From SLST01 sp964458555 (GTDB lineage Bacteria; Spirochaetota; Spirochaetia; DSM-27196; SLST01), in the NCBI GenBank assembly GCA_964458555.1, contig CAYWJH010000002.1, forward strand, positions 1-64,000: a DNA stretch of 64,000 bases, written 5' to 3'. Below the pieces are notes generated by a model, which saw only the letters and a list, made by a program, of their open reading frames with translations, made no database searches and had not been told where the DNA came from. Shown piece after piece: positions 25,518 through 34,352 of this stretch. The translations under genes and the position numbers were made by a program. The number at the start of each line of letters is the position of its first letter. Position 1 is the first letter of the stretch.

Positions 25518-26967
25518 CGGGGTCCTCCTCCCCGGAACGATACGCCCGCAGACGCCACCTGGCAAGTCGCCGCTCGACGAACCCCGGCTGCAGCCCCTCC
25601 TCCGCCTCGAGGAAGGCCGCCTGCGCGGTCTGCACGCGCCCGAGGAGCTCGAGCTGCGCACCCAGGTAGAAGTACATCTGCGCCTTGAGCGTATCGTCGG
25701 TGGAGGCGCGGATCTGGCTCATCGCGTACCCCTCGTTGCCCGGCTGGAGGTAGTAGCGCATCGAGTCGTAGTAGAGCGAGTCGCGCGGAACCGTATTCAC
25801 GATGCCGTTGAGGAAATCGGTCGCGTCCCGGTCGCGCCGGCCGCTCTTCAGCGCGAGCGCGGCGAGGAGCGCGAGATCGTAGCGCCGGTCATCCTCTTCG
25901 TACGCTCGCTCGAGGTAGGCGAATGCCTCGTCGAACGCCTCGGTCATGTAGGAGAGGACGCCGATGGGCGCGAAGGCGGGTGAGTAGTCGGGACGCATCG
26001 CGAGCGTGCGCTCGTAGTCGGCGAGCGCGCCGTCGATCTCCTCCTGCGCGTCCCGCGCGCGCGCGCGCAGCGCGAAACCGAGGAAGCGCTCCTCGTTGAG
26101 CTCGATCGCGCGCGTGAAATCCGCCTCCGCGCCTTCGAAGCGGCGCCGCTCGAGCCTCACGCGACCGCGATCTATGTAGTGCCAGTAGAACTCCGGGTCG
26201 AGCTCGATCGCGGTGGTCAGGTCGCTCTCGGCGGCGCCGAGCTCGTACTGCAGCGCGCGCGCGCGCGCCCGGTCGCTGTATGCGAACGGGTAGCCCGGTT
26301 CGAGCTCGATCGCCGCGGAAAGCTCCTCTTCCGCCTCCTCGTAGCGTTCCTGCCGGAGGTAGACGTTGCCCAGGCCGACGCGTGCAACCAGGTCGTCGGG
26401 CTCGTTTTCCAGAACGGCGCGGAAGTTCTCCGCCGCGTCGCGATACGATCGGCCCTGGACCTGGAGCTCCGCGAGCGCGGCGCGCGCCCGGACGTGGTCG
26501 GGTTCGAGCTCGAGGACGCGCTCGAGGAGCCGACGCTGTTCATCCTCCTCGCCCTCAGCGCCGCGCACGAGCGCGAGGAGATAGAGGGCGTCGGTGTTGT
26601 CGGGCTCTTCGGCGAGCACGCTGTCGAGCACGTGGGCCGCCTCGCCGGGCTCGCCGGCGATGAGAAAGAGGTTGGCGAGCAGGACCCTCGTCGCGGGGTC
26701 GTTCGGGTCGTCGAGCTCTGCCTTCTCGTACGCGGCGATCGCCGCCCCCGGGTCGCCCGCCTGGACGGAGAGGCTGATCGCGTCGTACGCCTCGGGCACC
26801 GTGAGCACGGGCTCAGGCTCTGCCGGGGCGGCCTCCGGGGCAGTCTCGGCCGGCTCGGCGGCAGACGGGGCGGCGTGTTCCGGCTGCGTGGTCTCGCAGC
26901 CGGCGAGCGCCAGCGCCAGGATGACGGCGGCAAGCGCGCAGAGCGTAGACAGCAAGTTTCGTCGCAT
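25510..26967 (-). CDS. TPR-repeat lipoprotein
   Basis: 485 aa. ATG 26967 begins a lipoprotein signal with lipobox LAGC (about Cys24); an ATG five codons upstream is an alternative. After an Ala/Pro/Glu-rich spacer (25-55) come nine or ten tetratricopeptide repeats, e.g. 'AIAAYEKAELDDPNDPATRVLLANLFLI' style units spaced 34 residues apart. Probably a protein-protein scaffold on the periplasmic face. It is divergent from the gene at 27037 with 69 bases between, and coupled to the downstream DHH gene. Confidence 0.85.
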   Translation of the reverse strand: MRRNLLSTLCALAAVILALALAGCETTQPEHAAPSAAEPAETAPEAAPAEPEPVLTVPEAYDAISLSVQAGDPGAAIAAYEKAELDDPNDPATRVLLANLFLIAGEPGEAAHVLDSVLAEEPDNTDALYLLALVRGAEGEEDEQRRLLERVLELEPDHVRARAALAELQVQGRSYRDAAENFRAVLENEPDDLVARVGLGNVYLRQERYEEAEEELSAAIELEPGYPFAYSDRARARALQYELGAAESDLTTAIELDPEFYWHYIDRGRVRLERRRFEGAEADFTRAIELNEERFLGFALRARARDAQEEIDGALADYERTLAMRPDYSPAFAPIGVLSYMTEAFDEAFAYLERAYEEDDRRYDLALLAALALKSGRRDRDATDFLNGIVNTVPRDSLYYDSMRYYLQPGNEGYAMSQIRASTDDTLKAQMYFYLGAQLELLGRVQTAQAAFLEAEEGLQPGFVERRLARWRLRAYRSGEEDPGE

Positions 26968-26998
26968 CGCGGGCCCGATCATATCGATGTGCGTTCCG

Positions 26999-27027
26999 TT
27001 GCACAAGCGAGGAGCCGTTGCTACAAT
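26999..27027 (+). promoter_or_regulatory. Strong sigma-70 promoter
   Basis: TTGCAC at 26999-27004, 17-base spacer, TACAAT at 27022-27027. The ATG is 9 bases later, leaving at most two or three leader bases and no room for a ribosome site. Confidence 0.65.
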
Positions 27028-27036
27028 CAGCGCCGC

Positions 27037-28866
27037 ATGACAAAGTCCGGCAGGGCCTACTTCCTCGTGCCGATCGTCTACATCGGCGTCATTTTCGGCC
27101 TTCTGTTTCTCCAGTTCTCCGGCGGAGAACGATTCACCCGGTCGGTCGGGCCGCTGACCCTGAACGCGACGCGCGGCGCGGCGGGCGACGACGGCACGCC
27201 GGAGGTGCGCGAGCTCACCGTTTCCTTCGACGGCATCTCGTTCTCGTTCGCCGAGGACACCGGACTGATCGTCGAGACCGCCGACGACGTCACCGACATG
27301 CGTGCGATCGGGTACGACGTGCTCGACGACGGGTTCGAGATCGAGTTCGAAGGCGGCTACGCGCTCTCGCTGCTGATCGCGGCCGATCCGACGCGCGAGC
27401 TCCAGCTCCGGCTCGAGCTGCCCGACCAGCCTGAAGGCCTGCGCGAGGTCTCGATCCCCTTCGACCACTCCGGGACGCCGATCGACGCCGAGACGGCGCG
27501 GACGAGCTTCATCACGCTCGGCATCGGAGACGACGAGTACTACTTCACCGCGCCGCCCCGCGCGTCGATCGACCTCGAAAACCGCAAGATCGTCCTCGAG
27601 CCGGAGGCCGCAGGACAGGCCATTCGCTACGTCGAGGCGACCGAAGGCGACCCGACCAGGGTCGTCGGTTGGTTCGAGGACGAGACGCTGGCGATCGCAG
27701 ACGCCGAGTACGCCCAGACGATCGGCTCGTGGGTCGAATCGGCCTACGACGGCTGGGCGAGCGGACGGTACAATGCAACCCGGTTGACCTGGGACGGACC
27801 GGGAGGCTTTGCGAGCTTCAGCGAGGAGACGCTCGCGGCGTACCTCGCCGAAGCGTGGGCGCGCGACGAGTACGATCGGGCGTTCACGGAGATGCGCCGC
27901 GCGACCGACCTGCACGCCGACGAGCTCTCGCTCCTCTCCGCGCCCTTCCTGGGGAACCTGGACGAGATCCGCGAGCGCTTCATCGAGAACGACCGTGCCC
28001 GAATCGACCTGCTCGAAGAGCAGCTCGACTCCGAGGATGCCACGCTGTTTCGACGTCCGTCGGTCTTTCTCCTCGCCGCCGATCGCGGCAGCGAAGAGCT
28101 CTACAGCCGATTGCTCGAGTTCACGCGTGGGGTCGAGCTTCGCAGCCTCGACCTCGAAAGCGCGATCGGGCTGCTGCGCAACCTCTTCCTCGAGCCCCTC
28201 CCCGACGACCGCGCGACGTCGGCCGCGCTGCGCAGCGTCGACCTGATCCAGCTGAAACTGCTCGGCGCGATCGTGCGTACGGACGCGGGATTCTTCGTCC
28301 AGACCTCACCGGGGCAGATCGACCTCTACCAGAGCGCGGTCGCCGGCGCGGTGCTCGACGCCTACGGTTCGTCGCGCGGAGACCGGACGATGACGACGAT
28401 CGGTCGCAATCTGGTCGCGTCGGTGCTCTCGCTCGCCGACGCCAACGGGATGACGCCCTCCTCGCTCCTCGTACGAGGCGAGACCGTGGAGACTGCCGAG
28501 GGCGCGATCGCGCCCGAGCGTCTCTACCCCCTCCTCGCCGAGGCGCCGAACTATCCGCGAGAGGTATCGCTCTACGAGGAGGCCGGGAGCGGCACGTGGA
28601 TCTGGACGATCGTCAACGTCCGCCCGATCCGCATGAGCGAATCCGAGTGGCGCTTCGAGCTCGCCTACCCTCGCCTGCGCACGTACTACCTCGTCGTGCA
28701 GGGGGTCCCGACGTTCGAGCAGATGGAGCTCTTCGGCCAGTCCTGGCGCGACGCGCCGGACTTCGAGATCTATAGCAAGGGGCGATACTACGACCCGCAG
28801 ACCGACACGCTCATCATCAAGTACTACGACGACTCCGTCCGTCGCGAGATGGCGGTGTTCTTCTGA
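27037..28866 (+). CDS. Unrecognised membrane-anchored exported protein
   Basis: 609 aa. One N-terminal membrane segment (about residues 8-25, 'FLVPIVYIGVIFGLLFL') and then a long extracytoplasmic part. The first half is beta-rich and repeats short 'EVRELTVSFDGISFSF' type strands; the second half is mainly helical with a Leu-rich region, and the last ~60 residues are Tyr-rich ('YYLVVQGVPTFEQMELFG', 'GRYYDPQTDTLIIKYYDD'). I recognise no family. The stop overlaps the start of the histidine-phosphatase gene (TGATG), and the TPR lipoprotein gene is divergent, so an envelope role is plausible. The frame extends far upstream, but the promoter and signal anchor fix the start. Confidence 0.75.
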   Translation: MTKSGRAYFLVPIVYIGVIFGLLFLQFSGGERFTRSVGPLTLNATRGAAGDDGTPEVRELTVSFDGISFSFAEDTGLIVETADDVTDMRAIGYDVLDDGFEIEFEGGYALSLLIAADPTRELQLRLELPDQPEGLREVSIPFDHSGTPIDAETARTSFITLGIGDDEYYFTAPPRASIDLENRKIVLEPEAAGQAIRYVEATEGDPTRVVGWFEDETLAIADAEYAQTIGSWVESAYDGWASGRYNATRLTWDGPGGFASFSEETLAAYLAEAWARDEYDRAFTEMRRATDLHADELSLLSAPFLGNLDEIRERFIENDRARIDLLEEQLDSEDATLFRRPSVFLLAADRGSEELYSRLLEFTRGVELRSLDLESAIGLLRNLFLEPLPDDRATSAALRSVDLIQLKLLGAIVRTDAGFFVQTSPGQIDLYQSAVAGAVLDAYGSSRGDRTMTTIGRNLVASVLSLADANGMTPSSLLVRGETVETAEGAIAPERLYPLLAEAPNYPREVSLYEEAGSGTWIWTIVNVRPIRMSESEWRFELAYPRLRTYYLVVQGVPTFEQMELFGQSWRDAPDFEIYSKGRYYDPQTDTLIIKYYDDSVRREMAVFF

Positions 28867-29561
28867 TGCGCGTACCCGCCTTCCACACGCTGCCGCACGC
28901 GTGCGAGTTCTACTTCGTGCGCCACGGCGAAAGCGAGAGCAACGCCGAAGGTCGTATCCAGGGTCACCTCGATTCGCCGCTCTCGGAGCTGGGCCGATCG
29001 CACGCGCGGGCGGCCGCGCGATGGCTCGAGACGCGGGGGATCGACGCGATGCTCACCTCGCCGCTCTCGCGCGCGAGCGAGACCGCGCAGGTGATCGCGC
29101 GGCGTGTCGGCGTGACCGCGGTCGAAGAGCTCGCCGCGTTGATCGAGCTCGATACGGGCCGATTTTCCGGCGAGCGCCTGCGCGACGTCGCGACCGCCGA
29201 CGAGGAGCTCTTCCGGCGGTTCCGCGTGCACAGCTGGGAGGCCGTGCCGGAGGCCGAGCGGATCGCGTCGCTCCAACGGCGCGCTCGTTCGGTCTGGGAC
29301 CACCTCATCGAGCTCGCGCACAACGGCCGTCGGCGAATCGCGAGCGTCACGCACGGCGGGATGATCCAGTGGCTCATCAAGGCGACGGTGGGCGCCGACG
29401 AGCAGCGGTGGATGCCGCTGTTCGAGACGTCCAACTGCGGGATATTCCTCTTCGCCGCCGAATCGACCATGCCCGCCTCGTCCGCCGGAGACGATCCGCC
29501 GACGCCGGGAACCGGCTACTTCGGGAGCTGGAAGCTGATCAACTCGGTGCCCTACGAGTAG
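28866..29561 (+). CDS. Histidine phosphatase family protein (phosphoglycerate mutase-like)
   Basis: 231 aa. The catalytic 'FVRHGESESN' (R-H-G) is near residue 18, Arg in 'LTSPLSRASETA', the Glu of 'LIELDTGRFSG' is a plausible acid, and the second His is in 'SVTHGGMIQWL'. The protein is a member of the broad dPGM/SixA/CobC branch; substrate unknown. It starts within the stop codon of the preceding gene (TGATG), so the two are coupled. Confidence 0.88.
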   Translation: MRVPAFHTLPHACEFYFVRHGESESNAEGRIQGHLDSPLSELGRSHARAAARWLETRGIDAMLTSPLSRASETAQVIARRVGVTAVEELAALIELDTGRFSGERLRDVATADEELFRRFRVHSWEAVPEAERIASLQRRARSVWDHLIELAHNGRRRIASVTHGGMIQWLIKATVGADEQRWMPLFETSNCGIFLFAAESTMPASSAGDDPPTPGTGYFGSWKLINSVPYE

Positions 29562-29571
29562 CGCCCGTCGC

Positions 29572-29590
29572 CGCGGCCCGGCCGGCCGCG
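29572..29590. terminator. Hairpin between convergent genes
   Basis: CGCGGCC (29572-29578) and GGCCGCG (29584-29590), 5-base loop. All-GC stem without T-run; it would serve both the phosphatase and the xylulokinase genes. Confidence 0.4.
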
Positions 29591-29595
29591 CGATC

Positions 29596-31107
29596 CTACC
29601 CCAGCGCCCGCCGGAGCACGTCCTTCCAGTGCGCGAAGGCGCGGTCGTAGGCGGCCTGGACGTCGCCGGGCAGCTCGTCGGGGCTGAAGCGCTGCGCGAC
29701 CGTGAGCCCCTTGAACGCGTCCTCCGGCGAAGCGAAGACGCCGGCGCCGATACCGGCGCCGCGCGCGGCGCCCTCGGCGCCGTCGGTGGAGTAGAGCTCG
29801 ACGGTGGTCTTGCTCACCGCGGAGAAGGCGGTACGGAAGAGCGGGCTCTGGAACATGTTCGCGTTGCCGGCCTTGATGAGGTCGATCTGCATGCCCATGT
29901 CGCGCATGATCTCGAGCCCGTACCCGAGCGCGAAGACGACGCCCTCCTGACCGGCGCGAAGCAGGTGCTCGCGGCGGTGGACGTTGAAGTTCAGCGCGTG
30001 GATCGACGCGCCGATGTCGTTGTTCTCGAGCGTCCGCTCGGCCCCGTTGCCGAAGGGCAGGACGACGAGGCCTTCGCTGCCGATCGGCGCCTGCTCGGCG
30101 ATCTCGTTGATGTCGCCGTACGAGGTGGTGCCGAAACTGTTGTCGACCGTGTTCTGCTTGAGCCAGCGGTTGCAGATACCCGTGCCGTTGACGCACATCA
30201 GCACGCCGTAGCGCTTTCGGTCTGGCGCGTGGTTGACGTGCACGAAGGTGTTCACGCGCGAGCGCTCGTCGTAGGCGGGCCGGTCGACGACGCCGTAGAC
30301 GACGCCCGAGGTGCCGGCGGTGGCGGCGAGCTCACCGGGCTCGAGCACGCTCAGGCTGAGCGCGTTGTTCGGCTGATCGCCGGCGCGGTAGGAGACGGGA
30401 GTACCCTCGGGTACTCCGAGCTCCTTCGCCGCCTCCGCGGTGACCGTGCCGTGGTCGCCGAAGCTCTCGCGATACTCGGGCAGGACGTCGTGGTCGAAGC
30501 CGTAGTAGTCGAGCAGGAACTCGGCCGGCGCCTCGTTGCGGGAGTCCCAGAGGATACCCTCGGAGAGGCCGCTCGCGGTCGTGTAGAGCTCGCCGGTCAT
30601 CCGGTAAGCGAGGTAGTCGCCCGGGAGCATCATCTTCCAGACCGACTCGTAGAGCTGCGGCTCCTCGTTCTTCACCCAGGCGAGCTTTGCGGCGGTGAAG
30701 TTGCCCGGCGAGTTGAGCAGGCGCGAGAGCGTCTCGGACTCGCCGAGGTCGGAGAACGCCTTCTCGCCGTAGGGGATGGCGCGGCTGTCGCACCAGATAA
30801 TGGAGGGACGGAGCACCGTCCTGTTCTTGTCGATCACGACGAGGCCGTGCATCTGGTAGGAGATGCCGATCGCGCCCACGGCATCCAGAGCCGCCGCGTG
30901 CTTCTCGCGGAGCATCCCCACGGCCCGACGCATGTGCTCCCACCAGAGCTCCGGGTCCTGCTCGGCCCAGCCGGGCTGCTTCGCGACCATGTCCAGCTCG
31001 GTCTCCGGCGAAGTCGCGCTTGCGACCGAGCGGCCGGTGGCCACCTCGAGGAGGCTCGCCTTGATCGAGCTCGACCCGACGTCGAATCCCAGCAGATAGT
31101 CGGCCAT
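29596..31107 (-). CDS. xylB: Xylulokinase
   Basis: 503 aa FGGY-family sugar kinase. The N-terminus 'LLGFDVGSSSIKASLLE' is the phosphate-binding loop, 'GISYQMHGLVVIDK' matches the xylulokinase 'M-H-G' region, and 'YRAGDQPNNALSL' with 'AGTSGVVYG' are the expected catalytic Asp and adenosine parts. ATG 31107 lies 1 base after the transketolase stop, so it is made from the same message. Together they would feed xylulose-5-phosphate into the pentose phosphate pathway. Xylulose is the likely but not proven substrate. Confidence 0.88.
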   Translation of the reverse strand: MADYLLGFDVGSSSIKASLLEVATGRSVASATSPETELDMVAKQPGWAEQDPELWWEHMRRAVGMLREKHAAALDAVGAIGISYQMHGLVVIDKNRTVLRPSIIWCDSRAIPYGEKAFSDLGESETLSRLLNSPGNFTAAKLAWVKNEEPQLYESVWKMMLPGDYLAYRMTGELYTTASGLSEGILWDSRNEAPAEFLLDYYGFDHDVLPEYRESFGDHGTVTAEAAKELGVPEGTPVSYRAGDQPNNALSLSVLEPGELAATAGTSGVVYGVVDRPAYDERSRVNTFVHVNHAPDRKRYGVLMCVNGTGICNRWLKQNTVDNSFGTTSYGDINEIAEQAPIGSEGLVVLPFGNGAERTLENNDIGASIHALNFNVHRREHLLRAGQEGVVFALGYGLEIMRDMGMQIDLIKAGNANMFQSPLFRTAFSAVSKTTVELYSTDGAEGAARGAGIGAGVFASPEDAFKGLTVAQRFSPDELPGDVQAAYDRAFAHWKDVLRRALG

Positions 31108-31108
31108 A

Positions 31109-33079
31109 CTACGCCTCGATCGCTCGCTGCAGGTTCTCGGCGGTGAAGCCGAGATACTCGGCGACCTCGCCCCCGGGGCCCGATTCGCCAAACCGGTCGA
31201 GCGCGAACACGTTCTCGCTGCCGGAGGCGATCGCCTGCCATCCGAAGCTCACGCCCACCTCCGCGGCGACGACCTTCACGCCGGCCGGGAAGAGCGCGGT
31301 GCGGAAGCTCTCATCCTGTTCGCGCAGCCGCTCCATCGACACGACGGAGACGACCCGCACCTTCCGGCTCGACTTCTCGGCCGCCTCGCGCGCGAGGCTC
31401 ACCTCGCTGCCGGTCGCCGCGACGACGACGTCCGGGGTGCCATCGGTATCTTTCACGACGTAGGCGCCGCGTCGCGCCTCGCGCTTCCATCCTTCCGGTT
31501 TCGCGTAGTTGACGAGGTTCTGCCGCGTGAGCAGCAGCGCCGTGGGGCCCTCGAGCCGCTCCATCGCCATGAGCCACGCCTCCGCCGTTTCTTCCTCGTC
31601 ACCCGGCCTGATGACGGCCACGTTGGGAATCGTGCGCAGCGCCGCGGCGTGCTCGACGGGTTGATGCGTCGGGCCGTCTTCGCCGACGAAGATCGAGTCG
31701 TGCGTGAAGACGTAGACGACCGGAAGGCCCATGATCGCGGCGAGCCGGATCGACGGCCGCATGTAGTCTGAAAAGACGAGGAAGGTCGCGCAGAACGGCC
31801 GGAAGAGGCCGTAGAGCGCGAGCCCGTTGGTCACCGCGCCCATGGCGTGCTCGCGGACGCCGAAGTTTATCGTGCGTCCGGTGGGCGTCTCGGTCGTGAA
31901 GACCCCGTGCTGGGGCATCGCGGTGATGTTCGACGCGGCGAGATCCGCCGCCCCCCCAATGAAGCCCGGCACCGTGTCCGCGATCGCGTTGAGAACCGTG
32001 CCGCTCGCCTTGCGCGTAGCGTTCTTGCCGCCCACCTCGTAGTCAGGAAGCTTCACGTCCTTCAGGTAGTCGACGCTGCCGGCGCGCGTTGCGTCCCACT
32101 GTTTCGCGAGCTCGGGGTTCTCGTTTCGCCACGCGTCGAACTCGGTCTTCCACGCGTCGTGGGCCTTCTGAAGCTCGCCCGCGCGGGCGGCGAAGTGCGC
32201 GGTCGCGTCGGGATGGATGAAGAACTCCTGGTCCTCCTCGAGACCCAGATTCTTCCGCGTCGCCTTGATCTCGTCCTCGCCGAGCGGGGCGCCGTGCACG
32301 CCGCTCGTCCCTGCCTTGTTCGGGGATCCCTTCCCGATGACCGTGCGCATCACGATCAGGCTGGGCTTGTCGGTCACCGATTTCGCCTTCTCGATCGCCT
32401 TCTCGATCGCCTTCGCATCGTACCCGTCCACGTGCTGGACGTGCCAGCCGTACGCCTCGAAGCGCGCGCCGACGTCTTCGGTGAAGGTCATGTCGGTACT
32501 GCCGTCGATCGAGATATCGTTATCGTCGTAGAAGACGGTCAGTCGGCCCAGGCCCAGGTGCCCCGCGAACGAGCACGCCTCCGAGGAGACGCCTTCCATC
32601 ATATCGCCGTCTCCGGCGAGGGCGTAGGTGTAGTGATCGACGACCGTACGCTTCCCGGTGTTGTACGTGGCGGCGGCCATCCGTTCGGCGATCGCCATGC
32701 CCACGGCGTTCGAGATGCCCTGCCCGAGTGGCCCGGTCGTCGTTTCGATCCCTACGGTGTGCCCGTACTCCGGATGGCCCGGCGTCTTCGAGCCGACCTG
32801 CCGGAATCGCTTGAGCTCGGCAAGCGGCAGATCGAACCCGGCGAGATGGAGCAACGAGTAGAGAAACATCGACCCGTGTCCGGCGGAGAGAACGAAGCGG
32901 TCACGGTTCGGCCAGGCAGGATCGGCGGGGTCGTACGTCATCACGTCGCCGTAGAGAAGCGCGCCGAGCTCCGCGCATCCCATCGGCAGGCCGGGGTGCC
33001 CCGAGTTCGCCGCCTCGACGGCGTCCATCGAGAGCGATCGAATAGAGAGTGCAATGGCGTCTATCTGTGCCTGATCCAT
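31109..33079 (-). CDS. tkt: Transketolase
   Basis: 656 aa, full family length. 'SGHPGLPMGCAELG' and 'HGSMFLYSLLHLAGFDL' open the thiamine-diphosphate domain; 'GDGDMMEGVSSEACSFAGHLGLGRLTVFYDDN' is the cofactor-binding GDG...N motif; 'INFGVREHAMGAV' carries the catalytic Glu and 'HDSIFVGEDGPTHQP' the substrate-binding part. The start has GGAGG upstream. It transfers two-carbon units between sugar phosphates in the non-oxidative pentose pathway. Promoter at 33109-33137. Confidence 0.95.
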   Translation of the reverse strand: MDQAQIDAIALSIRSLSMDAVEAANSGHPGLPMGCAELGALLYGDVMTYDPADPAWPNRDRFVLSAGHGSMFLYSLLHLAGFDLPLAELKRFRQVGSKTPGHPEYGHTVGIETTTGPLGQGISNAVGMAIAERMAAATYNTGKRTVVDHYTYALAGDGDMMEGVSSEACSFAGHLGLGRLTVFYDDNDISIDGSTDMTFTEDVGARFEAYGWHVQHVDGYDAKAIEKAIEKAKSVTDKPSLIVMRTVIGKGSPNKAGTSGVHGAPLGEDEIKATRKNLGLEEDQEFFIHPDATAHFAARAGELQKAHDAWKTEFDAWRNENPELAKQWDATRAGSVDYLKDVKLPDYEVGGKNATRKASGTVLNAIADTVPGFIGGAADLAASNITAMPQHGVFTTETPTGRTINFGVREHAMGAVTNGLALYGLFRPFCATFLVFSDYMRPSIRLAAIMGLPVVYVFTHDSIFVGEDGPTHQPVEHAAALRTIPNVAVIRPGDEEETAEAWLMAMERLEGPTALLLTRQNLVNYAKPEGWKREARRGAYVVKDTDGTPDVVVAATGSEVSLAREAAEKSSRKVRVVSVVSMERLREQDESFRTALFPAGVKVVAAEVGVSFGWQAIASGSENVFALDRFGESGPGGEVAEYLGFTAENLQRAIEA

Positions 33080-33108
33080 GAGTTCCTCCGAGATCGATTT
33101 CGGCCCGT

Positions 33109-33137
33109 ATCATAGCAGGGCACGCCGAAGGTGTCAC
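33109..33137 (-). promoter_or_regulatory. Sigma-70 promoter of the tkt-xylB operon
   Basis: On the minus strand GTGACA (33137-33132), 17-base spacer, TATGAT (33114-33109). Transcription would begin near 33101, giving a leader of about 22 bases with GGAGG. Confidence 0.65.
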
Positions 33138-33143
33138 GGCGCG

Positions 33144-33205
33144 GGGCTGCGGCTTCCGCGGGCTGCGGCTTCCGCGGGCTGCGGCGGCTTCCGCAGCCGC
33201 GCCCC
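33144..33205 (+). repeat. Three tandem 16-19 bp units with a distal inverted arm
   Basis: Units GGGCTGCGGCTTCCGC at 33144-33159 and 33160-33175, then a third with an extra CGG at 33176-33194. The following AGCCGCGCCCC (33195-33205) is complementary to the 5' part of the array. It lies between the tkt promoter and leuB, and the leuB -10 box TACAAT (33212-33217) begins 7 bases after it. Confidence 0.75.
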
Positions 33206-33223
33206 TGCTGATACAATCGGCCC

Positions 33224-34315
33224 ATGCGTATTGCACTCCTCCCCGGCGACGGAATCGGTCCGGAAGTCATGGCCGAAGCGGTCAAGGCGCTCGAAGCGGT
33301 CTCGCGCGTCTTCTCGGTGCCGATCGAGAGCGACGAGGCTGACGTGGGCGGCATCGCGATCGACAACCACGGCACCGCGCTGCCCGAGACGACGCTCGAG
33401 ACCTGCCGCAACGCAGACGCGGTGCTCTTCGGGTCGGTCGGAGGCCCGAAGTGGGAGTCGCTCCCGCCCGACCAGCAGCCCGAGCGCGCGGCGCTCCTGC
33501 CGCTGCGCAAGATCTTCGGGCTGTTCGCGAACCTCCGCCCGGCGATCATCTTCCCGGAGCTCGTGGGAGCCTCGCCGATCCGCGGCGACATCATCGGCGA
33601 CGGGCTCGACCTGCTCGTCGTCCGCGAGCTCACCGGCGGCATCTACTTCGGCGAGCCGAAGTCGCGCGACGCCAACCGCGGCATGGATACGATGGTCTAC
33701 ACGCGCGAGGAGATCGAGCGGATCGCGCGCGTCGGCTTCGAGGCGGCGCGCGCGCGGAGCAAACGCCTCTGCTCGATCGACAAGGCGAACGTCCTGCAGA
33801 CGATGGTTCTGTGGCGCGAGGTCGTGACCGACGTCGCGAAGGAGTTCCCCGACATCGAGCTCTCGCACATGTACGTGGACAACGCGGCGATGCAGCTCGT
33901 CCGAAATCCGCGCCAGTTCGACGTGCTGCTGTGCGGTAACATGTTCGGCGACATCCTCTCCGACGAGGCGTCGATGATCACCGGATCGCTCGGGCTGCTG
34001 CCGAGCGCCTCGCTCGCCGAGTCGCGTCCCGCCAGCCTCGAGAACCCGATCTTCGGGCTCTACGAACCGGCAGGCGGTTCGGCCCCGGATATCGCCGGAC
34101 GCGGCATCGCGAACCCGATAGCGCAGATCCTGTCCGCCGCGCTCATGCTGCGGCACAGCTTTGGCATGGAAGAGGCCTACCGGGCGATCACGAACGCGGT
34201 TGCGCAGACGCTCCGCGCCGGCTACCGCACCGCCGACATCACGGAGGCAGGCGAGACCGCGGTGGGAACCGCGGAGATGGGAAACCAGATCGCCGAGCGG
34301 GTTATCGCGGGGTAG
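33224..34315 (+). CDS. leuB: 3-Isopropylmalate dehydrogenase
   Basis: 363 aa, family length. It oxidises and decarboxylates 3-isopropylmalate in leucine synthesis. 'LPGDGIGPEVM' at the N-terminus, 'GSVGGPKW', 'LRKIFGLFANLRPA' (substrate Arg residues), 'VRELTGGIYFGEP' (Tyr), the metal-binding 'NMFGDILSDEASMITGSLG' and the NAD-binding 'YEPAGGSAPDIAGRGIANP' are all present. No leuA, leuC or leuD gene adjoins. TACAAT at 33212-33217 is 6 bases before the ATG and no Shine-Dalgarno is present, so it is a probable leaderless message. Confidence 0.95.
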   Translation: MRIALLPGDGIGPEVMAEAVKALEAVSRVFSVPIESDEADVGGIAIDNHGTALPETTLETCRNADAVLFGSVGGPKWESLPPDQQPERAALLPLRKIFGLFANLRPAIIFPELVGASPIRGDIIGDGLDLLVVRELTGGIYFGEPKSRDANRGMDTMVYTREEIERIARVGFEAARARSKRLCSIDKANVLQTMVLWREVVTDVAKEFPDIELSHMYVDNAAMQLVRNPRQFDVLLCGNMFGDILSDEASMITGSLGLLPSASLAESRPASLENPIFGLYEPAGGSAPDIAGRGIANPIAQILSAALMLRHSFGMEEAYRAITNAVAQTLRAGYRTADITEAGETAVGTAEMGNQIAERVIAG

Positions 34316-34352
34316 CGGCTGGACGTGCGCGGTTCCCGGCCGGCGCGGAGGC

